In this document: piece by piece, positions 14,654-22,768 of the stretch
How the letters are laid out: each line of letters begins with the position of its first letter
Numbering within the stretch: the first letter of the stretch is position 1
Assembly: GCA_025936915.1 (NCBI GenBank)
Contig: JAICSK010000002.1
Coordinates: 1 to 42,982 of the forward strand
DNA: 42,982 bases
Direction: 5' to 3'
Source: Nocardioides sp.
GTDB taxonomy: Bacteria > Actinomycetota > Actinomycetes > Propionibacteriales > Nocardioidaceae
Notes under the pieces: model-generated
Database searches by the model: none
Told to the model about the DNA's origin: nothing
The model's input: the letters and a program-made list of their open reading frames with translations, nothing else
Made by a program: the position numbers and the translations under genes

Positions 14654-15508
14654 GTGGACGTCGACAGCCCCGCCAGCAGAACCGCCTTGGGAGCCGCGGC
14701 CCACCGCGCTCGACACCAGCTGCTCGACGGCGGGTCGGTGTTCGAGGATCCGCTGGCGGTGGCGATCCTGGGGGTGCCGGAGGACGAGCTGCTGGCCGGC
14801 GGGAGTGACTGGCGGATGCGGTTCTTCGTGTGCGCCCGGCAGAGGTACGCCGAAGACCTGCTCGCCGACGCGGTGGCGCGCGGGGTCGACCAGCTGGTAG
14901 TCCTCGGCGCGGGGCTCGACACGTTCGGCTACCGCAACCGCTACCCCGGGCTCCGCGTGGTGGAGCTGGACCATCCGGCGACCCAGGCCTGGAAGCGCGA
15001 ACGCCTGGCGGCCGCCTCGATCACCGTGCCTGCGTCGGTGACCCACGCGCCGATCGACTTCGAGGGGGACCCGCTCCTCGAGGTGCTGGCGGGACACGTG
15101 GATCTCGATCGGCCGGTCCTGTTCTGGTGGCTCGGGGTCACGCCGTACCTCACGACGGAGGCGGTCGTCGCGACCCTGACCGCGCTCGGCACCCTCCCCC
15201 ACAGCGCGGTGGTCCTCGACCACGCGGCCCCGAACCCCGACGCCACGCCCGAGTCGCGCGCCTGGCACGACGCCAGGCGGGCGCGGGTGGCCGCGCTGGG
15301 CGAGCCGTGGCTCAGCCAGTTCGCGCCCGCCGAGCTGGCAGCACTGCTCCAGACCTGCGGATACGACGAGGTCCACCTCGCGGACGAGGTGGACCTCGTA
15401 CGACGTCTCCTGGGACGCCCCCGGTCGACCGAGTCGCGGGTCACCCACCTCGCCTCGGCGGCGAAGGGCTGGCCGCGGGCGGCCGGCGCTCAGGCCGTCC
15501 GGTCGTAG
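14654..15508 (+). CDS. class I SAM-dependent methyltransferase (PF04072 type)
   Basis: A 284-residue methyltransferase of the leucine-carboxyl-methyltransferase-like family that is abundant in actinobacteria. The SAM-binding motif I is VVLGAGLDTFGYR (about residues 77-89), followed by the acidic motif LRVVELDHPATQAWKR. The N-terminal block SVFEDPLAVAILG is typical of the family. The start GTG 14654 is inferred: GAGGAT stands six bases before it and the family fold begins shortly after. It diverges from cbs with a gap of only 55 bases. The methyl acceptor is unknown. Its last 19 bases overlap a small ORF on the other strand. Confidence 0.88.
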   Translation: MDVDSPASRTALGAAAHRARHQLLDGGSVFEDPLAVAILGVPEDELLAGGSDWRMRFFVCARQRYAEDLLADAVARGVDQLVVLGAGLDTFGYRNRYPGLRVVELDHPATQAWKRERLAAASITVPASVTHAPIDFEGDPLLEVLAGHVDLDRPVLFWWLGVTPYLTTEAVVATLTALGTLPHSAVVLDHAAPNPDATPESRAWHDARRARVAALGEPWLSQFAPAELAALLQTCGYDEVHLADEVDLVRRLLGRPRSTESRVTHLASAAKGWPRAAGAQAVRS

Positions 15509-15582
15509 CGGCTGGTGAGCTCGCGCTGGGGGTTGAAGGCCCACAGCGTGTAGGCGTTGGCACGACGTAGGAACGTGCGCAT
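15490..15582 (-). CDS. 30-residue small protein
   Basis: A short open frame supported by a strong ribosome-binding site (GGAAGGGAG, about 8 bases before ATG 15582) and by third positions that are 26 of 29 G or C, as in real genes here. The product is basic and aromatic: MRTFLRRANAYTLWAF at the start and a charged, arginine-rich tail. The central part could form a short amphipathic or membrane-associated helix. Its 3' end overlaps the methyltransferase gene by 19 bases on the opposite strand. It diverges from the SGNH hydrolase gene. I do not recognise a family. Confidence 0.65.
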   Translation of the reverse strand: MRTFLRRANAYTLWAFNPQRELTSRYDRTA

Positions 15583-15683
15583 CGGGTCTCTCCCTTCCTC
15601 GGACCCGGTGGCCGCCGGTTGCGGCCCACTCGGGTCTCACCCAGGTCAATGCCCGCGGGCCTTGGATCGTTCCAACAAGCGCG

Positions 15684-15697
15684 GTGACCCGAGTCAC
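15684..15697. promoter_or_regulatory. inverted repeat in divergent promoter region
   Basis: GTGAC, four bases, GTCAC. It lies 22 bases upstream of the TAGGTT -10 of the SGNH hydrolase gene, where the -35 or an operator would be. It could serve as a regulator site for one or both divergent genes. Confidence 0.35.
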
Positions 15698-15718
15698 GCG
15701 GGGGTGGGTCCCGCTGGA

Positions 15719-15724
15719 TAGGTT
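15719..15724 (+). promoter_or_regulatory. -10 element, leaderless start of SGNH hydrolase
   Basis: TAGGTT, 6 bases, then ATG 15731. Confidence 0.6.
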
Positions 15725-15730
15725 GGCGCC

Positions 15731-16747
15731 ATGGGGAAGGCCGCTGCGGCGCGCAGGCTGGCCTCCGCCGCGGCGTTCGGGGGCGGGGGCCTGTCGCTCA
15801 TGGGCATGGGGCTGTACGCCGTGCTGCGCGGCGAGGCGGCGCTCGCCCGGCGGATGATCGGCAACGCCGGCGACGAACCGCCGCCCGACTCCACCGGCTG
15901 GTACGGCCGCGGCCGGCCCGGCCCGGCGATCAAGGTGGCCCTGCTCGGCGACTCGAGCGCGGCGGGCTACGGCGTCGAGCGGATCGTCGAGACTCCGGGC
16001 GCGTTCTTCGCCAGCGGCCTGGCTCAGAAGGCCGACCGGCGGGTGCACCTGCGCACCTACGCCAAGGTGGGGGCCCAGTCCTCCGACCTCGCCGACCAGA
16101 TCGAGCGCGCCCTGCCGGGCGACCCAGACCTGGCGGTGATCCTGATCGGCGCCAACGACGTCACCCACCGGGTCAAGCCGTCGCAGTCCGTGCGCTACCT
16201 CGCCGAGGCCGTACGACGACTCACAGCCGCCGGCACGTTGGTGCTGGTCGGGACGTGCCCCGACCTCGGCAGCGTCAAGCCCATCCCTCCCCCGCTCAAG
16301 CAGGTGGCCAGGTCGATGTCGCGACGGCTCGCCGCCGCCCAGGCGATCGTGGTGGTCGAGGAGGGTGCGGTCGCGGTCTCGCTCGGCTCGATCCTCGGTC
16401 CCGACTTCGCGGCCGCCCCGGCGGTGCTGTTCGGGCCCGACCAGTTCCACCCGTCGGCCGAGGGCTACCGCGCGGTCGCCGAGGTGCTGGTGCCGAGCGC
16501 GCTGAACGCCCTGGGCTTCGGCGACGACGAGCCACGTCGTACCCGCGGCGAGGGGACCATGCCCGTTGCCACCGCCGCGGTCCGGGCCGCGCGTACGCCG
16601 GGCACCGAGCTCGGCGACAAGAAGGGCCTCTGGGTCGAGCTGCGCCGGCGTGCCCGGCTGCGCTCCGACCCCGAGGCTCCCGACGCCGGCACTGACGAGG
16701 CCGACGACGACGTCGACGCCGGCCGCCAAGCGGTCAGCGACGGATGA
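15731..16747 (+). CDS. SGNH/GDSL-family esterase
   Basis: A 338-residue hydrolase. Residues 11-33 are hydrophobic and act as a signal anchor or uncleaved signal. The catalytic core follows: block I LLGDSSAAG with the nucleophile serine at about 75, block III GAND, and block V DQFHPSAEG with the Asp-x-x-His pair. The C-terminal 70 residues are Arg- and acid-rich and probably disordered. The family cleaves esters or acyl groups from lipids or glycans. The actual target is unknown. The start is supported by the leaderless TAGGTT promoter. The 3' end overlaps the convergent Bax-inhibitor-1 gene by 14 bp. Confidence 0.9.
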   Translation: MGKAAAARRLASAAAFGGGGLSLMGMGLYAVLRGEAALARRMIGNAGDEPPPDSTGWYGRGRPGPAIKVALLGDSSAAGYGVERIVETPGAFFASGLAQKADRRVHLRTYAKVGAQSSDLADQIERALPGDPDLAVILIGANDVTHRVKPSQSVRYLAEAVRRLTAAGTLVLVGTCPDLGSVKPIPPPLKQVARSMSRRLAAAQAIVVVEEGAVAVSLGSILGPDFAAAPAVLFGPDQFHPSAEGYRAVAEVLVPSALNALGFGDDEPRRTRGEGTMPVATAAVRAARTPGTELGDKKGLWVELRRRARLRSDPEAPDAGTDEADDDVDAGRQAVSDG

Positions 16748-17618
16748 TCGCCAGGATCCGCAGCAGGTTGGTGTAGATCCAGACCAGGCTGACCGTCAGC
16801 GCGAACGCCGCCCGCCACGACTCGCGCTCGGGAAGACCGGCACGGATGCCGTTCTCGACGAAGTCGAAGTCGAGGATCAGCATGAAGATGCCGAGCACGA
16901 GGCCGACCAGCGAGAACACGAACCCGAGCGGGGTCAGCCCGTAGAAGCCCAGGTCGCCGCCGAAGACACCGACGACGAGCTGCAGGATCGACAGGCCGAC
17001 CATCCCGAAGACGGCCGCCATCACGCCCATCCGGAACTTGTTGCTCACCTTGATGTCGAAGAACTTGTACGCCGCCAGCGTCCCGGCGAAGGCCGCGAAC
17101 GTGCCGATCACGGCTTGGATGACGATGCCGCCGCCGTACTGGTAGTCGAAGAACTTGCTGAACGCGCCGAGCGCGACACCCTCGGCGGCGCAGAAGAGGA
17201 GGACCAGGGCCGGGCTGATCACCCGCTTGAAGGAGTTGACCAGCGAGAGCCCGAACGCGGTGAGACCACCGATGCCCATGGCGGCCGAGAGCTGCCCGAT
17301 CGCCTGCGACGAGAGGATGCCGTTACGGTCACCGAGGGCCGGGGTGAGGACCCAGGTCGCGAACGCCGCGACCAGCACCACCAGCAGCGACAGCCCCGTC
17401 TTCTGCACGACACTGTCGATCGTCATCGGCCCCGTGGTCGACGGGGCGTAGCCCGCGGAACCGGGGGTGCCGACGCCCCAGGTCGAGGGGTCGGTCGCGG
17501 GCCGCTGGCCGTAGCCCTGATACGCCGCGCCGCCGCCGTAGACCTGGTTGCCGTAGGCGTTGGTCGTCCGTCCGTTGAACTCGTCGGAGTTCCGGAAGAC
17601 CGGGTTGTTGCTCTGCAT
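16734..17618 (-). CDS. Bax inhibitor-1/YccA-family membrane protein
   Basis: A 294-residue protein with a 60-residue hydrophilic, Gly/Tyr/Asn-rich N-terminus (VYGGGAAYQGYGQ) and then seven hydrophobic segments. It matches the BI-1/YccA-like family (DUF4149-free, actinobacterial type), with acidic residues near the last helices (LILDFDFVENGI). Eukaryotic and bacterial relatives act as pH-gated calcium leak channels; the role here is unknown. ATG 17618 is preceded by AAGGAGGAGACC, one of the strongest ribosome-binding sites in the window, in contrast to the leaderless genes around it. A TAGGAT -10 candidate (17684-17689) implies a leader of about 60 bases. Confidence 0.92.
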   Translation of the reverse strand: MQSNNPVFRNSDEFNGRTTNAYGNQVYGGGAAYQGYGQRPATDPSTWGVGTPGSAGYAPSTTGPMTIDSVVQKTGLSLLVVLVAAFATWVLTPALGDRNGILSSQAIGQLSAAMGIGGLTAFGLSLVNSFKRVISPALVLLFCAAEGVALGAFSKFFDYQYGGGIVIQAVIGTFAAFAGTLAAYKFFDIKVSNKFRMGVMAAVFGMVGLSILQLVVGVFGGDLGFYGLTPLGFVFSLVGLVLGIFMLILDFDFVENGIRAGLPERESWRAAFALTVSLVWIYTNLLRILAIIRR

Positions 17619-17683
17619 GGTCTCCTCCTTGGAGGCCTGGCTCGAAAGCCGGCAGCCGCCTCGGTGGCGGTCCGCCTGCGACG

Positions 17684-17689
17684 ATCCTA
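17684..17689 (-). promoter_or_regulatory. candidate -10 of Bax-inhibitor-1 gene
   Basis: TAGGAT on the minus strand, about 65 bases before ATG 17618, giving a conventional leader with a strong ribosome-binding site. Confidence 0.4.
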
Positions 17690-17786
17690 ACCACTGCGAG
17701 CGGGCATCCGGAGCAGTCGTGTGGAAGCACAGGTTCCGTTCAGGAATGACGCGACCACCCGCCGGAGCCCTGTCGGTGGCCGTTGC

Positions 17787-17792
17787 TAGCGT
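17787..17792 (+). promoter_or_regulatory. -10 element, leaderless start of LLM oxidoreductase
   Basis: TAGCGT, 6 bases, then ATG 17799. Confidence 0.6.
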
Positions 17793-17798
17793 CGCGGG

Positions 17799-18569
17799 AT
17801 GCGCTTCGCCCTCAGCGTGCCGCCGTTCACCGATCCGGCCGTCGTCGTTGGCTGGGCGCGGTCGGCCGAGGCGCAGGGCTGGGACGGGTTCTTCCTGTGG
17901 GACCACCTGCGCTGGGACGACCGGGTCGAGGTGCACGACCCCTGGGTCCTGCTCGGCGCGATCGCCACGGCCACCGAGCGGCTGCGGATCGGCACCATGG
18001 TGACGCCGCTGTCGCGCCGTCGCCCGGCCGTGGTCGCCAAGCACCTGGTGACGCTCGACCACCTCAGCGGGGGCCGGGTCGTCTTCGGTGTGGGGCTGGG
18101 TGACCCACCGGGCTTCGACTTCGAGGACTTCGGCGACGAGCCGTCGTACCGGGTGCGTGCGGAGATCACCGACGAGGCGCTCGACGTCGTGTCGGGGCTG
18201 CTCGGCGGGTCCGTCTCCCACCGAGGCGACCACCTGCGCGCCGAGGCGACGATGCGGCCCGCACCCCTGCAGCCGCGCATCCCGATCTGGATCGCGGGCC
18301 GCGCCCCCAACCCCAAGCCGCTGGAGCGGGCACGGCGGTGGGACGGTTACGTCCCGATCGCGTCCCCCTTCCTGACCCCCGAGGCCCTCACGGCGTACGT
18401 CGGACCCCACCCTCGCGACGACTGGGACCTGGCCGTGCAGTGGCCCGAGGACACCTCCCCCGACGACTACGCCGCCGCCGGCGCCACCTGGCTGGTGCGG
18501 TCGACGTGGCCGCACGAGGAGGGGTGGCGCGACGACATCGAGAGCCTGGTGTCAGCCCCGCCGGCGTGA
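17799..18569 (+). CDS. LLM-class flavin-dependent oxidoreductase
   Basis: A 256-residue luciferase-like TIM-barrel protein. The strand-one motif MRFALSVPPF, the FFLWDHL segment, ATATERLRIGTMVTPLSRR and LDHLSGGRVVFGVGLGDPPGF are typical of the F420- or FMN-dependent luciferase-like monooxygenases that are expanded in actinobacteria. IPIWIAGRAPNPKPLERA is the phosphate-binding part of the cofactor site. At 256 residues it is shorter than most (about 280-340). The substrate is unknown. It ends at the base next to the stop codon of the convergent CoA-transferase gene. Confidence 0.9.
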   Translation: MRFALSVPPFTDPAVVVGWARSAEAQGWDGFFLWDHLRWDDRVEVHDPWVLLGAIATATERLRIGTMVTPLSRRRPAVVAKHLVTLDHLSGGRVVFGVGLGDPPGFDFEDFGDEPSYRVRAEITDEALDVVSGLLGGSVSHRGDHLRAEATMRPAPLQPRIPIWIAGRAPNPKPLERARRWDGYVPIASPFLTPEALTAYVGPHPRDDWDLAVQWPEDTSPDDYAAAGATWLVRSTWPHEEGWRDDIESLVSAPPA

Positions 18570-20384
18570 CTACTCGGTCTCGTCGATGAACCTCATCCGG
18601 ATCTCGTAGACGCCGGCGTCGGCATCCATCCGCAGCTCGTGCCCGATGCCACGGCGGAACACCTTGAGCATCGCCGGGTTGCTCATCAGCACGTCGGCGG
18701 TGAGCCCACGGACCCCGTGGCCCCGGGCGTACTCCACCGTGCGCGCGTGCAAAGCGGTCGCGAGACCGCTGCCCTGCCACGCGGGATCGACCATGTAGGC
18801 GACCTCGGCGTAGGAGTCGCGAGGGTCGCGGTAGTAGCTGCTGGTGGCGACGATCTGCTGGCTCTCCGGGGGGCCGACCACCGCGGCGAACGCCATCTCC
18901 TCGTCGTAGTCGACGTTGCACAGGTGGTCGGCGGCCTGGTCGGTCAGCGAGGTGAGCCGGTTGAAGAACCGCGTGGCGACGTCCTTCTCCGGAAGCCGGT
19001 AGAACAGCTCGTGCATCTGGTCGCGGTCGCTGGCGAGCGTCGGCCGGACCAGGACCTTCCGGCCGTCGCGGAGCTCGAGCTCGCGCTCCTCGTCCACCGG
19101 GTAGGCGCTCCGGCTGCGCAGCCGCTGGTCCGGCCGCACGTACTTCCGCTCCCGGGCCTCGTCCAACAGCGCCTCGCGGTCGTCGGGGTGGGCGATGCCG
19201 ATCAGCTCGATCGCGCGCTCCTCCAGCGACCGCCCGAACAGGTACGCCGTGCCGTACTCGGTCACGACCCAGCGGGCGAGCCACCGGCCCAGTCCCACCG
19301 GTTCGCGGGGACCGAGCTCGATGCGGAACGCCGGCTTGCCGGTCGGGGTGCGCGAGGTCAGGCACACGACCGGTACGCCGCGCGTCGCGGCCAACGCTCC
19401 ACGGTGGAAGTTGGGTCCGGTGGAGATGCCGCCGTACAGCCGGCCGTCCAGTCGCTCGGTGCAGGCCTGCCCCGTCAGGTCCATGGTGAAGGCCTGGGTC
19501 ACCGACACCATCCGGTCGTGCCGGCCGATCACCTCCGGGTCGCAGATGTACTCGATCGGGTGGAGGGAGAAGCGTTCATCGGTGGCGAGCCGTTCGTAGA
19601 GCCTGCGCGTCCCCATCGCCCAGCTGCCGACGACCGGGCCGGTCACGACACCCGCGTCCACGAGGTCGACGACGGCATCGGTGATCACGTCGGAGTGCAC
19701 CGACAGGTCACGACGGTGGCGGAGATGACGGAGCATCTCGTGAGGCACGCGCCCCAGGCCCACCTGGATCGTGGCGTGGTCGTCGACCAGCCGGGCGACG
19801 TACCTGGCGATCTTCTCCGCGGCATCTGTCACCGGCTCGTGGACGTACTCCGTGATCGGGGTGTCGACCTCGACCGCGTAGTCGATCCGGTCGGCCGGCA
19901 CGCTGCTGCCGCCGCGGGTGCGTGGCATCGCGGGGTTGATCTCGGCGATGACGGTGGTCGCGGCCATCACCGCGGCACGGGTGATGTCGACCGACACCCC
20001 GAGGCTGAAGGTGCCGTCGTCGTCGGGCGGCGCGACCTGCACCAGCGCGACGTCGAGCGGGAGGTGGCCGTCGACGAACAGGGCGGGGACGTCGGCCAGC
20101 GAGATCGGCACGTAGTCGACCAGGCCGGTGTCGGCGAGGTCACGCACGTCGGAGCCGTTGTAGAACACGCGGTGGCGGTACGACGTGCTCGGTGGGTCGC
20201 CGATGCCGACCCGGTCGGTGAGCCCGTGCACGAGCGTGACGCCCGGTGTGGGGACGGGCAGCTCCTCCAGCGCGCGGAGCAGGGCCCGCGGGGTCGCGCA
20301 CGCCGAGCCGACGAACACCCGCTGCCCGGGCTGGATCAGCCTGACCGCCTCCTCGGCCGTCAGCGGCGGCCGCGAGTCCCTCAC
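18570..20384 (-). CDS. acetyl-CoA hydrolase/transferase fused to GNAT domain
   Basis: A 604-residue two-domain protein. Residues 1-430 form an acetyl-CoA hydrolase / 4-hydroxybutyrate CoA-transferase-like fold (PGQRVFVGSACATPRALLRAL at the start; FTMDLTGQACTE and WVVTEYGTAYLFGRSLEERA later). Residues 445-604 form a GNAT domain with the acetyl-CoA loop QGSGLATAL. The CoA-transferase part departs from the usual GVGGQxDFxRGA wording (here GGISTGPNFHRGA). The fusion suggests a link between acyl-CoA handling and protein or small-molecule acetylation. The GTG start 20384 lies eight bases after TAGGCT. The acyl substrate is unknown. Confidence 0.88.
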   Translation of the reverse strand: MRDSRPPLTAEEAVRLIQPGQRVFVGSACATPRALLRALEELPVPTPGVTLVHGLTDRVGIGDPPSTSYRHRVFYNGSDVRDLADTGLVDYVPISLADVPALFVDGHLPLDVALVQVAPPDDDGTFSLGVSVDITRAAVMAATTVIAEINPAMPRTRGGSSVPADRIDYAVEVDTPITEYVHEPVTDAAEKIARYVARLVDDHATIQVGLGRVPHEMLRHLRHRRDLSVHSDVITDAVVDLVDAGVVTGPVVGSWAMGTRRLYERLATDERFSLHPIEYICDPEVIGRHDRMVSVTQAFTMDLTGQACTERLDGRLYGGISTGPNFHRGALAATRGVPVVCLTSRTPTGKPAFRIELGPREPVGLGRWLARWVVTEYGTAYLFGRSLEERAIELIGIAHPDDREALLDEARERKYVRPDQRLRSRSAYPVDEERELELRDGRKVLVRPTLASDRDQMHELFYRLPEKDVATRFFNRLTSLTDQAADHLCNVDYDEEMAFAAVVGPPESQQIVATSSYYRDPRDSYAEVAYMVDPAWQGSGLATALHARTVEYARGHGVRGLTADVLMSNPAMLKVFRRGIGHELRMDADAGVYEIRMRFIDETE

Positions 20385-20392
20385 GGTGACCG

Positions 20393-20398
20393 AGCCTA
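20393..20398 (-). promoter_or_regulatory. -10 element of CoA-transferase/GNAT gene
   Basis: TAGGCT on the minus strand, 8 bases, then GTG 20384. It lies between the gene and the tRNA-Leu 3' end. Confidence 0.5.
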
Positions 20399-20404
20399 GT
20401 GCGG

Positions 20405-20478
20405 TGCCCCGGCTGGGGGTCGAACCCAGACTGAACCGCTTTTAAGGCGGCTTCCTCTACCGGTTGGGATACCGGGGC
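20405..20478 (-). tRNA. tRNA-Leu (anticodon UAA)
   Basis: A 74-base cloverleaf: acceptor GCCCCGG/CCGGGGC with discriminator A; a D arm with a 3-bp stem and the 11-base loop typical of leucine tRNAs; anticodon stem GCCGC/GCGGT with loop CTTAAAA, giving UAA; and T arm CTGGG-TTCGACC-CCCAG. CCA is not encoded. The odd part is the variable region: only five bases (TCAGT), although bacterial tRNA-Leu normally carries a long extra arm. The tRNA would decode the rare UUA codon. Confidence 0.88.
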
Positions 20479-20506
20479 CACGAACGTCCCGGCATTCTCG
20501 CAGGGG

Positions 20507-21367
20507 TCACGGCACGATCCCGGCGAGGTCGCGGGCGGTGGTGAGGACGGCGTCGAGCATCGCCGGCGTGAGGCGACCGGTGAACGTGTTGTGCTGCGAC
20601 GGGTGGTAGCAGCCCAGCAGGGTCACCTCCTGACCCTCACGGACGAGGGTGACCGACGCGGCGTGGCCGAACCGGGGGCGTGGCCGCGGCACGCCGTAGC
20701 CCGCTCCGGCCAGGGCACGTAGCGCGCCGTCCCAGCCGTAGGCGCCGAGCGCGACTACGACCCGGAGAGCCGGCGCGAGCAGCTCGAGCTCGCGGTTGAT
20801 CCACGGCATGCAGGTGTCGCGCTCGGTGACCGTCGGCTTGTTCTCCGGCGGGGCGCAGCGGACGGTAGCCACCATCCGGGTGTTCAGCAGTCGCTGGCCG
20901 TCGCCGGCGTGCTCGCTGGTCGCCCGCGTGGCCAGGCCGACCCGGTGCAGGCTCGCGAACAACCAGTCCCCCGACGAGTCGCCGGTGAAGACCCGCCCGG
21001 TGCGGTTGCCGCCGTTGGCCGCCGGCGCCAGCCCGACGATCACCAGCCGCGCCTCGTCGCCGATCCCGGTCGTCGGCGCCCCCCAGCCCGCGATCGGCCG
21101 GCCCCAGTACGGCTGGTGGGCGAACGACGCACGCTTGTCGCGGGCGACCTGCTCGCGCCACCCGACCAGACGCGGGCAGGCGGAGCAGACGCTCACGCGC
21201 GCGTCGAGCTCGGGGAGGTCGTCGGTCGCGGCGAGACGGCGTACGGCGGCCGGCGTGCGCGCCACGGGCGTCTCGGGTGCCGCCGGGTCGTCCGGCCACC
21301 CCGTCCCGGGAGGCACCGGGCTGGGGTACGCCGTGCCGGTCAGCGGGTGCGGGAGCTGATCGCTCAT
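20507..21367 (-). CDS. uracil-DNA glycosylase, family 5 (UDGb type)
   Basis: A 286-residue base-excision repair enzyme that removes uracil, and in this family also hypoxanthine, from DNA. Four cysteines for a 4Fe-4S cluster are visible: CSAC at 61 and 64, Cys171 (RCAPPENKP) and Cys186. The motif LVIVGLAPAANGGNRTGR is the family-5 form of the active-site loop, which lacks the Asp of other classes, and CYHPSQHN is the second catalytic motif. The N-terminal 45 residues are extra and low-complexity. ATG 21367 overlaps the ppx stop as ATGA, so translation is coupled. Confidence 0.93.
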   Translation of the reverse strand: MSDQLPHPLTGTAYPSPVPPGTGWPDDPAAPETPVARTPAAVRRLAATDDLPELDARVSVCSACPRLVGWREQVARDKRASFAHQPYWGRPIAGWGAPTTGIGDEARLVIVGLAPAANGGNRTGRVFTGDSSGDWLFASLHRVGLATRATSEHAGDGQRLLNTRMVATVRCAPPENKPTVTERDTCMPWINRELELLAPALRVVVALGAYGWDGALRALAGAGYGVPRPRPRFGHAASVTLVREGQEVTLLGCYHPSQHNTFTGRLTPAMLDAVLTTARDLAGIVP

Positions 21368-22269
21368 GGCTCGAGGAGTGAGGTGGCGATGCCGTAGAGG
21401 ATGTCGGCCTCCGAGACCCGGTACGACGCGACCCCCGACCGAGCGAGCACCCGCGACCAGATCAGCGCGCCGGCACCGATCACGTCGGCGCGCCCCGGAT
21501 GCATCGTCGGGATCGCCCGCCGCTCCGCGACCGTCATCGCGACCAGCTGGTCGACGTACTCCCTCGTCTCGGTGACCGCGAACTCCGAGCCGTCGATCGC
21601 GTCGCGGTCGTAGAAGGCGAGGTCGAGCATCCCGGCGGCCAGCGTCTTGATCGTCCCCGAGGTGCCGACCACGGAGCTCGCCTCGGCCAGGGGCACCGGG
21701 CACGCGTCGAGGTGGCGGTCGATGTCGGCGACGCAGGCGGCCACCTGCTCGGGCGTGGGCGGGTCGCCGTGGAGGTGGCGCTCGTGGAGCCGCACCGCCC
21801 CGATGTCCATCGACACCGCCGCCTCGGGATGCTCGGCGCCGAGCACCAGCTCGGTCGAGCCCCCACCGATGTCGACGACCAGGAGAGGCGCCTCGACGTC
21901 GTGGCGGAGGTGGGCGACGGTGCCCTCGTAGACCAGCGCGGCCTCCTCCTCCCCGGAGAGGACGTCGGGCGTCACGCCGAGCCGCGCGCGCACGCCGTCG
22001 GTGAACACCTGGGAGTTGCGGGCGTCGCGGGTCGCCGAGGTGGCGCAGAAGCGGATCCGGGTGACGCCGTACTGCCGGATCAGGGCGGCGTACTCGTCGA
22101 TCGCCTCGAACGTCCGCGCCAGGGCCTCGTCGCTGAGGAGTCCGGTGGTGTCGACGCTCTGGCCGAGGCGCACCATCCGCGACTCCCGGACGAGCACCTG
22201 GGGGAACTCCCCGATCAGGATCTTCACCGAGTTGGTGCCGCAGTCGATCGCCGCGATCCGCTCAGCCAT
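21364..22269 (-). CDS. ppx: exopolyphosphatase, Ppx/GppA family
   Basis: A 301-residue ASKHA-fold phosphatase that shortens polyphosphate and may hydrolyse pppGpp. The first phosphate loop is AAIDCGTNSVKIL (residues 6-18), the catalytic glutamate region is LSGEEEAALVYEG, and the second phosphate loop is VVDIGGGSTEL. The length fits the short actinobacterial Ppx type rather than the 500-residue E. coli enzyme. It overlaps DUF501 upstream by 8 bases and UDG downstream by 4. The order eno-ftsB-DUF501-ppx is a known actinobacterial block. Confidence 0.95.
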   Translation of the reverse strand: MAERIAAIDCGTNSVKILIGEFPQVLVRESRMVRLGQSVDTTGLLSDEALARTFEAIDEYAALIRQYGVTRIRFCATSATRDARNSQVFTDGVRARLGVTPDVLSGEEEAALVYEGTVAHLRHDVEAPLLVVDIGGGSTELVLGAEHPEAAVSMDIGAVRLHERHLHGDPPTPEQVAACVADIDRHLDACPVPLAEASSVVGTSGTIKTLAAGMLDLAFYDRDAIDGSEFAVTETREYVDQLVAMTVAERRAIPTMHPGRADVIGAGALIWSRVLARSGVASYRVSEADILYGIATSLLEP

Positions 22270-22768
22270 CGTCGTCCCGCCCCACGCACGGCCCCTCGCG
22301 CCACCACGGTTCGAGACGTTCGAGCACCTCGTCGCCCAGCGGGTTCACGCCGGGCCCGGCGGCGAGGGCGTGCGCCGCCAGCACGTGCAGGCACTTCACC
22401 CGGTCGGGCATGCCGCCGGCCGAGATGCCGGCGATCTCCGGGACCTCGCCGAGGGCCTCCCGGTCGGCGAGGTAGGAGTCGTGCGCCCGGCGGTACGCCG
22501 CGGCCAGGCCGCTGTCCTCGCCCAGGCGGGACTCCATCTCCCGCATCAGTCCCGAGCCTTCGAGCGTGCCGATCAGGGACGCGGCCCGCGGACACGTCAG
22601 GTAGTACGTCGTGGGGAAAGGCGTCCCGTCCGGCAGCCGCGGCTCGGTCATCACGACGTCGGGGAGGGAGCAGGGACAGCGGTGGGCCACCGCATGCGTG
22701 GCCCGGGGAGGTCGGCCCAGCTGGGTCTCGACGGCGGCCAGGTCGGCGGCGGAGACCTGTGGGGTCAC
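22262..22768 (-). CDS. DUF501-family protein
   Basis: A 168-residue protein of the conserved actinobacterial DUF501 family (Rv1025-like). It has several conserved cysteine/histidine positions (VAHRCPCSLPDV, YYLTCPRA, VKCLHVLAAHALA) and the SAGGMPDRVKCLH block that defines the family. The function is unknown. Its constant place between ftsB and ppx suggests a role linked to division or envelope growth, which is inference. The GTG start 22768 overlaps the ftsB stop as GTGA. Confidence 0.93.
   Translation of the reverse strand: MTPQVSAADLAAVETQLGRPPRATHAVAHRCPCSLPDVVMTEPRLPDGTPFPTTYYLTCPRAASLIGTLEGSGLMREMESRLGEDSGLAAAYRRAHDSYLADREALGEVPEIAGISAGGMPDRVKCLHVLAAHALAAGPGVNPLGDEVLERLEPWWREGPCVGRDDDG

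Noticed and set aside
15441..15629. 62-codon minus-strand ORF overlapping the methyltransferase 3' end
   Set aside because: It is out of frame with the better supported 30-residue ORF at 15490-15582, which has the ribosome-binding site.
13748..16729. Long minus-strand frame (993 codons) across cbs, methyltransferase and SGNH genes
   Set aside because: It is a frame shadow of well-supported genes on both strands.
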